Shown here in pieces: positions 10,527 to 22,023 of a stretch of DNA of 64,000 bases. Source of the stretch: Furcasterigmium furcatum (taxonomy: Eukaryota > Ascomycota > Sordariomycetes > Glomerellales > Plectosphaerellaceae); assembly GCA_001599815.1 (NCBI GenBank), contig BCIA01000001.1, positions 2,360,934-2,424,933 on the forward strand, read 5' to 3'. A program made the translations under genes and the position numbers. The first letter of the stretch is position 1; every line of letters begins with the position of its first letter. The notes under the pieces were generated by a model. It saw only the letters and a program-made list of their open reading frames with translations, searched no databases and was not told the DNA's origin.

Positions 10527-11336
10527 ATGGTCTCCTTCAAGGCTTCCATCTTGACGCTGGCAGTCACCTCTGCCATTGGGGTCTCGGCCCACTACAACTA
10601 CGATCGCCTGATCATCAACGGTGAATACACTGGAGAATATGAGTACACTCGCCGCACCACCAACGGCAATGGCCCCATCGAGGACGTCACGACCGACTCC
10701 ATGATCTGCAACCAAGGCGGCCTGGACGCCAACATTCGTGCTGCTACCGACACCGCCGTCGTCCAAGCCGGTGATCAGCTCGGCTTCAACGTTAGAGATA
10801 TCCTCGAACATCCCGGTCCCCTCAATGTCTACCTGTCCAAAGCCCCCGACGGCGTCTCTGCCCAGGATTACCTCGGCGATGGCGACTGGTTCAACATCTA
10901 CTCTCTCGGCGTGCGCCAGTTTCGCCCTCATCAGGGAGCTCTGTGGGCTGTGATGCCTAACGGCAATCGTGGAATTCACAACTTCACCTTCACCCTGCCA
11001 GAGGACGTCCCCCCTGGCGAGTATCTTCTGCGAGCAGAGCACATCGGCCTCCACGCGGCCGGGACCTTTGGCAAGGCCCAGTTCTACATCGGCTGCGCCC
11101 AGTTGACCATCCAGGGATCCGGCACAGGCACACCTGGGCCGACTGTCAAGTTCCCCGGCGCGTATAACGGCCGCGAGCCCGGCATCCTGATCCCGCTCTT
11201 CTGGCCTCCTCTGTACGACTATGAGAACCCCGGACCGGCTACCTGGCCCAATGCTTGCGAGGACCACACAGCCAACTATGCCGGCCAGCAGAGCGATGGC
11301 GATTGCACCCCCATTCTGCCTTGCGTGGGTTGTTGA
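10527..11336 (+). CDS. Secreted AA9 lytic polysaccharide monooxygenase (formerly GH61)
   Basis: This is an intronless protein of 269 residues. Signal peptide 1-21 (MVSFKASILTLAVTSAIGVSA) is cut immediately before His22, the obligate N-terminal histidine of the copper brace. The second copper His lies in EHIGLHAAG (His176) and the axial Tyr in GKAQFYIGC (Tyr187), with Cys61 and Cys190 placed for the usual disulfide. AA9 enzymes oxidatively cleave cellulose and related glucans outside the cell. After the catalytic core (to about residue 197) there is a Gly/Thr/Pro linker and a short Cys-containing tail (CVGC at the end) but no CBM1. Upstream in-frame ATGs exist (from 10386) but only 10527 gives a proper signal peptide, and it follows a TATA box. 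It probably responds to cellulose or carbon catabolite control, although I cannot point to specific operator sites. Confidence 0.95.
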   Translation: MVSFKASILTLAVTSAIGVSAHYNYDRLIINGEYTGEYEYTRRTTNGNGPIEDVTTDSMICNQGGLDANIRAATDTAVVQAGDQLGFNVRDILEHPGPLNVYLSKAPDGVSAQDYLGDGDWFNIYSLGVRQFRPHQGALWAVMPNGNRGIHNFTFTLPEDVPPGEYLLRAEHIGLHAAGTFGKAQFYIGCAQLTIQGSGTGTPGPTVKFPGAYNGREPGILIPLFWPPLYDYENPGPATWPNACEDHTANYAGQQSDGDCTPILPCVGC

Positions 11337-11809
11337 GGCAGCAGGCGATACCGTAGCGCAGCGCCGACTCATACATAGCTACCATATACGGTCTCCGATT
11401 GGAAATTGGGAGGATTCTTATATTGGAAGAATGCAATCCGTGAATATACCTTCATCGATGCAGTTATTGTCCTTCACAGGACTGCAAGTGCCCTCCACTT
11501 TGACCTCTTGTGAACATTGTGAAGTCAGGTGAGTGCCATGACTTACGTAATCAGGGGCAGCCAGGGGAGCGACGCCTTATTGGCCCGCCGGCGGCCGGCC
11601 CAACCGCAGCACCGGCCGGATTCTGCCCCACCTGAACTTTTTCCAGGTTCAAATTACTTCTCGAAAATTTCTGGCGCTTCCCTTCTCCCATCTCTTCTCC
11701 CACAACCAGGCGACCAACCTCGTCCTGGAAGGACGAACACAACGCGCAAGGGCTCGAGGCTCCTCCTGATTTCCTTTCAACGGTGCAAAAGACTTTTCTC
11801 TTCTGCGCC
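11337..11809. other. Intergenic between LPMO and Trm140-type gene
   Basis: 3' flank of the LPMO gene and promoter/leader of the methyltransferase gene (same strand). No gene or clear motif is seen. Confidence 0.6.
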
Positions 11810-13069
11810 ATGGAGGCACCCTTGACGCCCTCTATTTCTGCCGACGAGCAAGGTCTCGTCGAGCAAACCGCTGCTCTTCAGGTTGACAAGCCAGAGCCCG
11901 CAGCTGAGAAGACCGAGGCCGAGGCCCTCCCGCCTCACAGGTCGCACGACCCAGAGAACAATCTCAAGAGGAGCGATCCCTTCCAGTTCGGCAGCCGCCT
12001 GCTTGGGGAGGCCGACAATGTCTACGAGTTCAATGCCTGGGACCATGTCGAGACTGACGACACGTACAAGGCGTACGCGGAAGAGCAGTACGAGCTGCAG
12101 CGTCAGTCTCCCGTGTCTGACTTTGACAAGAGTGAGTTTTCCCCCTTTTCAGTTTTCTCTCTCTGCCCCCGGCTGTCATGATGATCCATCTTTTTACGCA
12201 TAGTTCACCTGATCTTTGTGATGAAACTAGCAATTTTAGTCTTTCGCTCCCATCTGACTACTCAGCCTTTACATTCATTTTCTGTCTGCACATCTTGCTT
12301 GGGAAGGAGCACCCGGCTAACAAGGCAATTCTCAGACAGGTTAAATGGCAATCCTGCCCGGATGTGGGATCTTTTCTACAAGAACAACACGGCCAACTTC
12401 TTCAAGAACCGCAAGTGGCTGCAGCAGGAGTTCCCCATTCTCGGTGAAGTGACCAAGGAAGACGCCGGCCCCAAGGTGATCCTGGAGATCGGCGCCGGCG
12501 CGGGCAACACCGCCTTCCCCATCCTAGCCAACAACAAGAACCCCGAGCTCAAGGTCCACGCGTGCGACTACTCCAAGAAAGCCGTAGAGGTCATGCGAGG
12601 CTCGGAGGATTACGATCGCGCCAAGATGCAGGCCGACGTGTGGGACGCGACGAGTGACGAGTTCCCGCCAGGTCTGACAGAGGGTTCCGTGGACGTGGCG
12701 ATCCTCGTTTTCATCTTCTCTGCCCTGTCGCCGGACCAGTGGAAGAAGGCGACGGACAACGTGCACCGCCTGCTCAAGCCCGGGGGCGTGGTCTGCTTCC
12801 GAGACTATGGAAGAGGGGACCTCGCCCAGGTCAGGTTCAAGAAGGGCCGTTACCTCGACGAGAACTTCTACGTCCGCGGGGACGGCACGAGGGTGTACTT
12901 CTTTGAGCAGGAGGAGCTCGAGAGCATATGGTCGGGCAAGATAGACGAGACGTGGCCGAGCTTCGAGATTATGAAGCTGGGCGCCGACAGGCGCATGCTG
13001 GTCAACAGGGCCCGCAAGCTGAAGATGTACCGCTGCTGGATGCAGGGCAGCTTCAAGAAGAAGACATGA
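11810..13069 (+). CDS. TRM140: tRNA (m3C32) methyltransferase, Trm140/METTL2-type
   Basis: Exons are 11810-12131 and 12336-13069 (1056 nt, 351 residues), separated by an unusually long 204-nt intron (GTGAGT..CTCAG). The family block DKNRLNGNPARMWDLFYKNN crosses the junction. The Rossmann SAM-binding site is VILEIGAGAGNTAFP, followed by KVHACDYSKKAVEVM (acidic residue binding the ribose), then DVAILVFIFSALSPD and LLKPGGVVCFRDYGRGDLAQ, all diagnostic of the METTL2/METTL6/Trm140 class. That class makes 3-methylcytidine at position 32 of tRNA-Thr/Ser anticodon loops. The budding-yeast protein is fused to an actin-binding domain through a programmed frameshift; no such fusion or frameshift is visible here. 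The stop lies 67 bp from the stop of the convergent phosphatase gene, so the transcripts probably overlap. Confidence 0.92.
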
Positions 13070-13136
13070 TATCCGAATAGACATGATAATGACCATTGCG
13101 CCTGAACATGCAAGTACAGTGCTCCTCCATCCCACG

Positions 13137-14307
13137 CTAGTACAACAAAAGCTCCCTCAGCTGCTCGCGCTCCTTTTCCACGAAACCGATGGTGTCCAGG
13201 TAGTTCTCAACACCGCCATAACGCGTGGACAGGTGCTCATCCAGGGCGACGATCATCCTGGCGTCGACCTTGCCCCATTCCTTTGTCAGGCCGATCCGCG
13301 AGATCTCCGCCAGACTGCTCTTCGCAAAAATCGCCAGGCCCGCCTCCGACAGGACGTAGTCGTTCTCGATGGCGGCAACAGGGACGCCGAGAATCATGAG
13401 GACCAGCGCCACGATGAGGCCGGTCCTGTCCTTGCCCTGCGTGCAGTGGACGAGGGATGGCACGCCGGCCGGCTTGATGTAAGATCTGAGCGCCTGTCAA
13501 TGTGTCAGTCAATATGTCCGGTCGGTCAGTTCCCGGGATCTCTCTCATACCGTCGCAATCTCAGGCCCGGAATGGTCCACCATGTCCAGCCCGAACCCGA
13601 CCAACCCCTTGGGCTTCATGACCTCGCGAGCAATGATACCCACCGCCTCGACACGCCACCCGAAGAGCACGCATACGATAAGTTGGCTGGCCAATATTAG
13701 TAAACCCTCTGAGCTTGTCACACCATGATCGGGGTTGACTGACAAGTAGCTCCACCAACCCAGCTGGCTCACGAGGTACTTCTCCAGCCCTTTGCCGGTG
13801 AGGTTCACAAGCTCGTACCGCACGCCGGGAATCCGGAACGGCAGGACAGCGTCGGCCTGGCTCTGCGTGACGTTGGATCCATCCCCATCAGTGCCCTGCT
13901 TGCGAGGCTGGCTCGATTGCTCGGTCCTGATCGCGTAAGCCGAGTGTGTCGATCCATGCGGAGTGCTTCCTCTCCTGGCGGGGTACGTACTTTGTCCGCA
14001 AGTCGAGGATCGTCTTGATGCCGAGGTCAACCCTCAGCGCCTCCTCGTCCCTGGGCGTGGCATCATCTACACAGGTCAGACTTGCGAGGCTCTGCTGACG
14101 GTCTTCAGGCCCAAGGCGACTCACCAGGGCGAGCAGAGCGATACAGGAGGCTTTCCTTGACGAGTCTGGACGGCCAGCGTCAGCACTTTATCTCGACTCC
14201 CCATGAAATGAGTCTCACCTCCGCCCGAGAAATTCATTCACCGTCTGGCCCACATCCCGGAGGTTCGCGATAGAAGTGATGCCCCCTACGGGGGAGAGAT
14301 CGGGCAT
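13137..14307 (-). CDS. Tyrosine-protein phosphatase, Y_phosphatase3 (DSP-like) family
   Basis: Six exons: 14219-14307, 14125-14165, 13991-14066, 13744-13926, 13551-13686 and 13137-13493 (882 nt, 293 residues), with five introns of about 50-65 nt. It begins MPDLSPVGGITSIANLRDVG, then SLLYRSARPD and GIKTILDLRTK, the usual opening of this family. The catalytic P-loop is HCTQGKDRTG (Cys-x5-Arg). A following helix has MILGVPVAAIENDYVLSE, as in bacterial and fungal Y_phosphatase3 enzymes. A hydrophobic region around residues 130-160 (LIVCVLFGWRVEAVGIIARE) spans an exon junction. The substrate is unknown; relatives act on phosphotyrosine or phosphoinositides. It is convergent with the tRNA methyltransferase gene and divergent from the OYE gene. 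Confidence 0.85.
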
Positions 14308-14753
14308 TGTGTCCGTTTGCTGATCTGAACGGAGTCGGAGGGTATGTAAGTCTTAGACTCTTAGATCGAACGGTTACTTTATCAGAAGCTGTTTGGGCCG
14401 AGGCTTGCGGGGGAACCATTGGGCCGGGCGCTGGACGGGTACCTGAGAAGAAAGCCGCCAGGGGTAGCAGGAGGCTGCACCTCTCTTTGGCCAGTGGCTT
14501 CACGTGCTGCCGAGAATGGGCTAGGGCGCGGGAGAGGAAACGATCGAGACTCCGTTCTGTCTTTCGGGCGGCGAAAAGTCCAGCGATCGTGTTTCTTGGG
14601 GATAGGGGGCGATTCGGACCTTTTGTTATCATCCTTCGGAGTGGCAATGCCATTGTACTTTTAATATTTCTAGCGAGACATCTTTAATTCTAGCCTCCAT
14701 CCCATTTTGGGATCCCGCCTTTGTTGAGTTTTCACCACCCAGTCGCAGGCATA
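14308..14753. promoter_or_regulatory. Divergent promoter region of phosphatase and OYE genes
   Basis: 446 bp lie between the two divergent start codons. There is an AT-rich patch just before the OYE start (CTTTTAATATTTCTAG near 14656-14672). No further motif is recognised. Confidence 0.5.
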
Positions 14754-16543
14754 ATGTCTACGGCCAAAAACGTCGTGGGCGAGCCACTGACGCTGGAATG
14801 CGGCTTAACGCTACCAAACCGCCTCGTCAAGGCCGCCATGGCGGAGCATGAAGTCGGCCGCGACATGCTCCCGAACGATGCCATCATCTCATCCTACGGG
14901 CCCTGGGCGGATGGAGGATGGGGCATGGTCTTGACCGGTGAGTAGAGGCCCGAGTATCTTTGTATTGGTGAGACTGAGGAGCTGATGGCCGGCGGCAGGA
15001 AATGTCATGGTAGATCCCAGACACATTGGAAACAATGGCGACGTCGCCTATAACGACCGGGTAAGCTACGAGGACCAGCTCAGGCACTGGAAACGCTGGG
15101 CGGAGAGATGCAACCGCCATGGTACGCCGACGTTGGTGCAGATCAACCATCCCGGCAGGCAGAGTTTGCCTTTCTCTGGCAAGCGGTGGTTCTGGGAGAA
15201 AACTCTCTCATCGAGCGCGGTGCCGTTCAGGGTGGGCAGCGGGCTTCTGTCGTCCTTCATCGGTTCCTTGATATTCGGCACGCCAAAAGAGATGTCCCTA
15301 GAGGATATTCAGTTCGTCGTCAGGGGGTTCGCAAGAACCGCAAAGTTGGCGGCCGACGCCGGATTCGCAGGTGCTGAGATCCACGGTGCCCACGGCTACC
15401 TCATCGACCAGTTTCTCTCGCCGAGGGTCAACCAGCGCACCGACGAGTATGGCGGCACGCCAGCTAAGCGAGCCCGGATCGTGGTCGAGATTATCCATGC
15501 CATGAAGGCGGTGGTGCCGACAGGCTTCTGCATCGGCATCAAGTTCAACTCGGTGGACCACCAGTCCCAGGAACAGCTCAGGGCGTGCATAGAGCAGCTC
15601 AAGCTCATCACTGCTGCCGGCGTCGATTTCATGGAAGTGAGCGGCGGTACATACGAGAACCCGAAGGTGTGTGCCTCGAAGCCCCCGGGTGTCAGGGCAA
15701 AGCAACGCTAACCACAACTTTGATTCTCTAGATGATGGCAGCCGCGGCCACACCAGAGAAGAAGACCGAGCGAACAAAAGCGCGCGAGGCTTTCTTTCTC
15801 GAGTTTGCAAGCGCGATCCGCCGTGAGTTCCCGGGAACGCCGCTGATGGTGACTGGCGGTTTCCGCTCGCGCAAGGGCATGCAGAGCGCCATCGACGAGG
15901 GCGACTGTGATCTCATCGGCTTGGGACGGCCGGCGGTGCTCGACCCGTCTCTGCCGGAGAGCACAATCTTGAATCGTCACGTTAAGGACGACGATGCCAC
16001 GCTGTACGCGAGGAGTATCAGCACGCCACCCATCGCCCGGATGCTGGGCCTCAAGTCGCTCGCGGGAAGTGTTGGCGCTGGTGCTGAGATAGTGAGTTCT
16101 CCTGCTGCTCTTTGGAGCATGAAGAAACCAGGATGCTAATGTCTGATTCCAGGTGTGGTACGCAATGAAGATCCGGGCCCTGGGCAAGTAAGTCTTAGAC
16201 ATGGACCCTGCCTGTGGGCGTGCTCTGTCGGTGACGTCGCATTGTATGCAGACCTAGATATTGGGAACAAGTTCAAACGCCAATGTCCTCTGTCCAACTG
16301 CCGGAGTTAGTTCAGCACCTGATCCCTAGTAGCCGTTCATCAGTATGTAAATCCCAATCAAACATGCAAGAGCCGGATGGGCCAAACAGCCTGCGGACCC
16401 TCCAGGGACCACCCAGCCGGGTAAGTCCCTGTTCCTGGGCGATCTTCGCTGGTAATTCGGTGCCCTCCGAGCCGGAATCGACGAGGCGCAGCGCAAAAAG
16501 GGGACTAGCTCGCCGGCCTGGTTTCGGGGGCGCGGGACCCTGA
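14754..16543 (+). CDS. NADH:flavin oxidoreductase / Old Yellow Enzyme family protein
   Basis: This is an FMN-dependent TIM-barrel ene-reductase of the OYE family. Exons are 14754-14937, 14999-15666, 15732-16091, 16154-16188 and probably 16252 onward. Visible motifs: LTLPNRLVKAAMAEHE (family start block), QINHPGRQS, the signature AEIHGAHGYLIDQFLSPRVN followed by RTDEYGG, FMEVSGGTYENP, and the FMN-phosphate site MVTGGFRSR followed by LIGLGRP. The sequence resembles the NADH:flavin oxidoreductase/12-oxophytodienoate reductase branch often found in secondary metabolism and xenobiotic reduction. The natural substrate cannot be read from sequence. The 3' end is uncertain: the frame after 16252 stays open to a stop at 16541-16543 (512 residues in all), but that tail is not typical of the family and further small introns are possible. 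Confidence 0.82.
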
Positions 16544-17886
16544 TGTCATATCAGCCCCGGGCCAGCATCTGGATGTTACCGTGAAACCCCTGATCTGGGG
16601 AACCTGAACGGAGTCAGCTCCGTCGCAGAAGTTGTTCTGCTGCAGGCCAAATCTGTTGGATGCAATGCAATACAGGTACAAGTACGGTGCATACGTACTT
16701 AGATCTCAGCTGGTGCCCGCTTTTGATTTACAGGGTCTCGTCCGATGATCTCGGGTGCTCGGTTGGGTGGGAAGATCTGCAATGCTGCGGACGGTGAGAC
16801 TTGATATCTTGGTCCTAGTTGAGTGGGTAGCTGAATAGCCATTGAGTTCTGATGATGTGTTTGCCCTGCTCGAGCAGCCACGACTCCTCCTCGTGTTGGC
16901 GTAGGCCGCCCAGGGGAAATGTCTGAGACCTGGTGCCTCTGTGTCCAGTGGCCAGACGCCAGACTCGTGGGAGGAGGGCGTTGTGCTTGGTTGGTCCTGT
17001 GGTGTGCTTGTCGCCAGCTCGACAAGGGTCGGTCAGCTCCGTCCGTCATGCGTGAGTGGTCTGTGTTGATTTTGCCCGTGTTGATGGTGCATGCTGGATG
17101 GGATCGATCTCCATGTCTCCAGCCTCCAGGGCTGGATCAGATCAGGAATGGCGGGGGCAGGCGATGCCCCTAAAGGGGCGCTAAGACCAGCGCTAGCGTG
17201 GCCCCCAGCGACCGGCGCCGGTGAGTGACGTAATTGTGCTGGTCGCTATCCTCCATTGAACCTGAAGTTGCATCAAGGCGGGCGGGAGCCGATGGAGCGA
17301 TGAATGAATGGAGCCAACCCGTGTCTGGTCTGTGCCGGGCAATGCCATCACCACTCCTGAACATCACCCATCTTCCTCGTCTTAGCACTGCTAAGCACTA
17401 CTAGTTTTTAGTAACTGGGAGGAGCAGACAGACCGAAACCAGAACCTAGCATCTCTCTCTTTTAAATCTCCCCTCATGCCCACTGACTCCTGCTCGGCGG
17501 CCGTGCCGAGTTCCTGTCGTCGCACCGCCTTTTGCTGTCTCTTCCTGGTGTTCCAGTTCCAGCAGCACGACGCCCGGGCACATGTGGGAGAATACCACTG
17601 ATAACAACAAGAAGGGGCCCATTTGACGAATCCATACCACACCACTACCCACTGCCCAGGTATTCCAGACCACGATCTCCCCCATCTATATCTATCTTTG
17701 GCGACAACGCGCGACAGCGACAGACAGCGGGAATCCCGGCATCCCGCACGGGGCGAGATCAGCCTCTCGCGCTCGCTCATCCAGCTCCGAACGAACACTA
17801 CCCTCGATCATCCCAGCTCACCCGACCCAATACGAAAGCTTGTTCCTTGCCTGCCCAGGCGCAGCATTCAGAATTCCACTGGCAGC
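16544..17886. other. Intergenic region
   Basis: 1.3 kb upstream of the eisosome gene without a recognisable coding region. The pyrimidine-rich stretch near 17640-17880 looks like a promoter and long 5' leader of that gene. Confidence 0.5.
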
Positions 17887-20531
17887 ATGGCCGAGACACA
17901 GTACCAGGTTGCGCCTCACGGTACGTAATCCCGCCTGCTTGCTGCTTGCTGCCGTCTGCCGTCATGTCATGCAAATGACTTGACTTGACCGCCGTGGCTG
18001 TGGCCCACCGGCGCAGGCTTCAAGTCCCCGATGAATCTGACATCACCCCCCAACCTCGACCTCACACACACATGACCTTCACTCAATCCTCAGTCATAAC
18101 TACATTACCTAGCTTCACTCCGAGCTGATCGTCTCTGGGCGACCCGCCATCTCATCTCATCATCTTCTCACTAACACTCACCCGCAGGAGGCCGCATCAC
18201 CTACGCCAGAGCCCAGGACCTCCCCAGCTTTCCGTCCTCCGGCCTGCGCAAGGACGGTGCCGCAGCCAGCGCAGCAGCCTCTCTCGGTTGGGCAAACCAG
18301 AAAACCACCGACTCGTGGAAACCAGACAAATCCGCCTCGGCTTCCGCCGCCGCCGTTCTCGCAAAGGACTACAAGATGGCCCCTCAGTGGCAGCCCGACG
18401 CGAACTCCTCCGCCGGTGCCAAGGCTGCCCTCCTCGCGACGGCCTCCGCAAAGCGACAGCAGGAGCAACAGGCCTCCCTCGCTGCCAGCAACCTGTCCAT
18501 GTCGCGGTCCAAGAGCAATTCCGCCTCATTCGGCGGCTCTGCTGCAACCCAGGCCGCCGCCGCCATGAGACAGAGGTCCTTATCATCTACCTCACCGCCA
18601 TCTCAGGCAAACTTTGGGAGCTCGGCCGCCACGTCCGCGTTCAGGACCATGTCCGTCAGGCGACCAGCTCAGACGCCACTCCAGCCACAACTCAGCGGCG
18701 GGCGCAGAGAAGGATCCGGATCGCTGTCCGCCGCACAAACGGCCATGCCTACCAAGCGCCGCCCGCGCGCGGCCTCCACACCCCTATTGAGGGACTCTTA
18801 CCCCGGCGAGTCAAACGCCGCCGCCAACGCTCTGAGCGCTGCCACCGCCGCCCACGGCCCGTCTATGGCGGCCAAGGCCATGGTCGAAAAGGGCGGTTCG
18901 GTCCCGTACACGGCTCTGCCCCGCAGCATGTTCACGTCCAACCCCAAGATCGGCCCGGAGGCGGATGACGAGAAGAGGGCAGACCTCCTGCACGCCTCGG
19001 CCGTGGCCATGGCGAAGAAGATGTACTCCCAGCAGCAGAAGATGGCGAACCAGACGAAGGAGGCCTACGGCGGCGACAGGGGCAGCATGGACGACAACGC
19101 GCCCCGGCCGTACGTCAACCTGCAGGAGGCGGCGTACAAGATGGCCCAGGACCGCCTCGCCAAGCTGGAAGAAGAGCACAAGAGCAGGCGGTTCCAGGAG
19201 TACTACGGCGGCGGAAGCACGCAGAAGCGCAACACCCTCCAACGGCGCTTTACCATGAAGGGCAGGCTGAGGCGGCGGTCTGCCAGCGACGATGAGCTCG
19301 AGGCGGACGACAAGGAGCAATCCGACAAGATCCGCCAGCAGATGTCCATCTTCTCGAACAACCTGTCCAAGGTCGACGAGCAGAAGCGCGCCAAGGACCG
19401 CCAGGCCGTCATGGAAGCCGCGCAGAGGAACGTCAGGGCGAGGCTGCAGGGCATGGACGACAAGCTCTACGCCGAGACGGGCAAGCTGCCGCCGCCGCGG
19501 AAGCTGAGCGAGTGGGAGCTCAAGGCGCACGAGGCCGCGCAGGCGATGCACGACTCGCGCAACGAGCACAAGGGCAAGGTCAACATGGGCGGCGGCATGT
19601 TCATGAGCCCCGAGGACGTGGACGCCATCGCCACCAAGAAGGTGCAGCCCGTGCTGGACGAGATCAACGAAAAGGCCGCCATCGAGCGCGAGCGGCAGGA
19701 GGTGCTCCGCGCCGAGGCTGATGCTAAGAAGCGGGATGAGGAGAAGCGCAAGGAGAGAGACAGGGAGATCAAGGATATCAACAAGAAGATCAAGGGTGAG
19801 TCCGCCGTTCTTCAATCTGGCACCAATCCCTCCTTACTGACTCCGTACCAGACCAAGAACGGGCAGAAGAGCGCGAGCGGAGACTGCAGGAGAAGCAGGA
19901 GCAGAAAGCCAAGAAGGACGAAGAAAAAGCCGCCGTGGCCGAGGAGAAGCGTCATGCCAAGGAGGAGAAGCGCAAGTCCAAGCTGGCAGAGAGGCAAGCC
20001 GCCGTGGCTGCTGGCCAAACCACCACCGATGCCGCGCACGACACCGATAGCGATGAGAACGAGCCGGAGCATCCCATGTCACACGTCCACCCGGAGCCGC
20101 TGGAGACACAGCACCACGATACATCGCCCAACGAGCCAAAGAGCCCGAAGGAGGCTGGCTCGCCGACGAACAAGGTCAAGTCGTGGCTCAAGTCACGCTT
20201 CCACCGGCCGAGGGGCAAGTCGGGCAGCTCAGACAAGGGTTTCATCGGTGGTGCCACGCTGAGTAGCCGGTTGAACGAGTCGACTACCAGCCTCGATAAC
20301 CGCGCCGGGAGCATGAGGGAGTTGGCCGAGGCTGGCCGTGGCAGGGGCCATACGCTCGAGAGCAGAACGAGCACGGCAGGGAGGGACGTGAGCCCCCTGA
20401 GTTCAGAGGGAGGGCCTGTAAACCGTGCCGAGGTGGAGAGAGCGATCACGCCGCCAACGAAGATTCGGGACCCCAACGAGGATAAGGGGAGTCCGAGCCG
20501 GGATTCGAGGTTCAGGGAGAACCTCGAGTAG
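17887..20531 (+). CDS. EIS1: Eisosome protein 1-like (Eis1 family)
   Basis: Three exons, 17887-17920, 18188-19795 and 19852-20531 (2322 nt, 773 residues), with a 34-nt first exon and a 267-nt first intron. Conserved Eis1 features: GRITYARAQDLPSFPSSGLR and AAASLGWANQKTTDSWKPDK near the N-terminus, AAVLAKDYKMAPQWQPD, then AASTPLLRDSYPGE. The middle (HASAVAMAKKMYSQQQKM, PYVNLQEAAYKMAQDRLAKL) is followed by a long charged coiled coil (around residues 430-560) and an acidic, Ser-rich, probably phosphorylated tail containing VKSWLKSRFHRPRGKSG. Eisosomes are the BAR-protein scaffolds of plasma-membrane furrows (MCC). The protein is cytosolic and peripheral, with no signal peptide or TM segment. Confidence 0.88.
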
Positions 20532-21119
20532 ACTTGTAATGCGGAGGAGAAGTGGAATTGGCGTCGGGGCGCTGGTACTTTTGGCATGGGAACAACACCA
20601 GTATGGGCTTGGTTATGAGCAATGCCTTGGACGACACCTGAGTATCGTTATACTGTATGTGGTACTGGTAGACTGTATGATCAGATGTACCTAACGAGAG
20701 TCGCTGGTTTCTGATCTTGGATATACATGATGTGTCACCACTGGAATTCAAGAGGATTCCCTCAAGTATCGCGAAGTACGATTGCCAATCGGGTTCTCCA
20801 CCTCCTACACAAAATCCACCATATGATACCGCGAGGGTCAAGTTTAGAAGAATTATGCTCATGCGCATTAAAATTTATTCTCTCGTACACATTTGTTAAT
20901 CCATCCATGGATTTCCCAGATGCAGTTAGTCATGCACTCTGTGGTGAACGTATCGTATCGGCCATGTCTATATCCTGAACGCCAGAACCAAAAAGCCAAT
21001 CGCTATGGGCTCGCATGCGACGAGTACCCATTGATGCACCCTATCGACCTTTAAAACCATGTATGCCGCATCTCTATTTTCCCAACATTCCTTTGACGTC
21101 TTCGCCAGGGGACATCTCC
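20532..21119. other. Convergent intergenic region
   Basis: 3' flanks of the Eis1-like and Sfk1-like genes; relatively AT-rich with no gene seen. Confidence 0.6.
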
Positions 21120-22023
21120 TTAGTTCCTCTCAGGCTCTCGCTCCATGTATCGCGGATACTGCTGGCCGGGGATAATGCTTGCCCGCGCGGCACCGGCAAC
21201 AGTGCCCTCCTCCATCTCCATCTCGGGTGACGACGTCGCCGAGTCGTCCGGCTGGGGCATTCCCGGCTTCGAGAAGCGCATGGCCTTGTTCTTAGTGTAC
21301 ACAGCGGGCCAAAGGTCCATGACGAAGGAGAAGATGTAGAAGGAGAAGACGAGGGCGACGACCCATTCAAGGATGGCGGCCGTGTTTGAGTTGGAGAGGA
21401 ACATGTTCACTCCAAAGGCCACCGCGAGGGCGACCTCGACGAAGATGAAGGTGAGCTTGATCCAGAAAGAGATGCGCAGGATGCGGTGCTGACGGTGCTT
21501 GATGCCGAGGCGCTGGTACTCCGCGCAGATGAAGATGGCGGAGAGGATGTAGCCGAGAATGAAGAGGAGGAGGAAGAGGCGGTGGAGCTGGGTGTGGTTG
21601 ACGGTGTCGAAGATGGCGAGGCAGACGAGGCCGACGGTGCCAAGGATTGCAAATGCGATGGTGAAGCCCATGAGAACCTTTTCGGAGACGGAGACGTTGG
21701 GGACAAGGCGACCGCGGTGGCGGAGCCATCTGTCTGCGAGGAAGGAGAGGTCGAAGGCGACGGCGGAGATGACGCAGCCTGCGATGAAGAGTGGTTTGAG
21801 CTCCGAGGCGCCGATGTCACTGATGTAAGCGATGGTCTGGTTGTCGCTCATGGAGGAATATATGCGACTGTGTGTGTGTATGATCCAGTAGAGGAGCATC
21901 GTGAGCAGCATGGCGAGCCATACGACGCCCGCGACGACGGGTAGCATCTGGGGGTGTTAGCGGGAGTACTGTTTCGAGTGAATCGGCGAATAGACATACC
22001 CAATATGAAAGGAACCTCATCAT
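21120..22023 (-). CDS. Sfk1/FRAG1/DRAM-family multispan membrane protein
   Basis: Exons are 22000-22023 (24 nt, MMRFLSYW) and 21120-21947, giving 283 residues. About six hydrophobic segments are visible: MLPVVAGVVWLAMLLTMLLYW, PLFIAGCVISAVAFDLSFLA, VLMGFTIAFAILGTVGLVCL, LFLLLFILGYILSAIFICAE, LTFIFVEVALAVAFGVNMF and WVVALVFSFYIFSFVMDLWP. The pattern, with ISDIGASELKPLF in the first loop, is that of FRAG1/DRAM/Sfk1 proteins. Yeast Sfk1 acts at the plasma membrane with the PI4-kinase Stt4 and in lipid asymmetry. The C-terminal 50 residues are cytosolic, Ser/Glu-rich and probably regulatory. Confidence 0.87.

Noticed and set aside
10485..11372. 295-codon minus-strand ORF
   Set aside because: Antisense of the AA9 LPMO, whose signal peptide and copper ligands are unambiguous.
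18811..19815. 334-codon minus-strand Leu/Val/His-rich ORF
   Set aside because: Antisense of the Eis1-like coiled-coil region.
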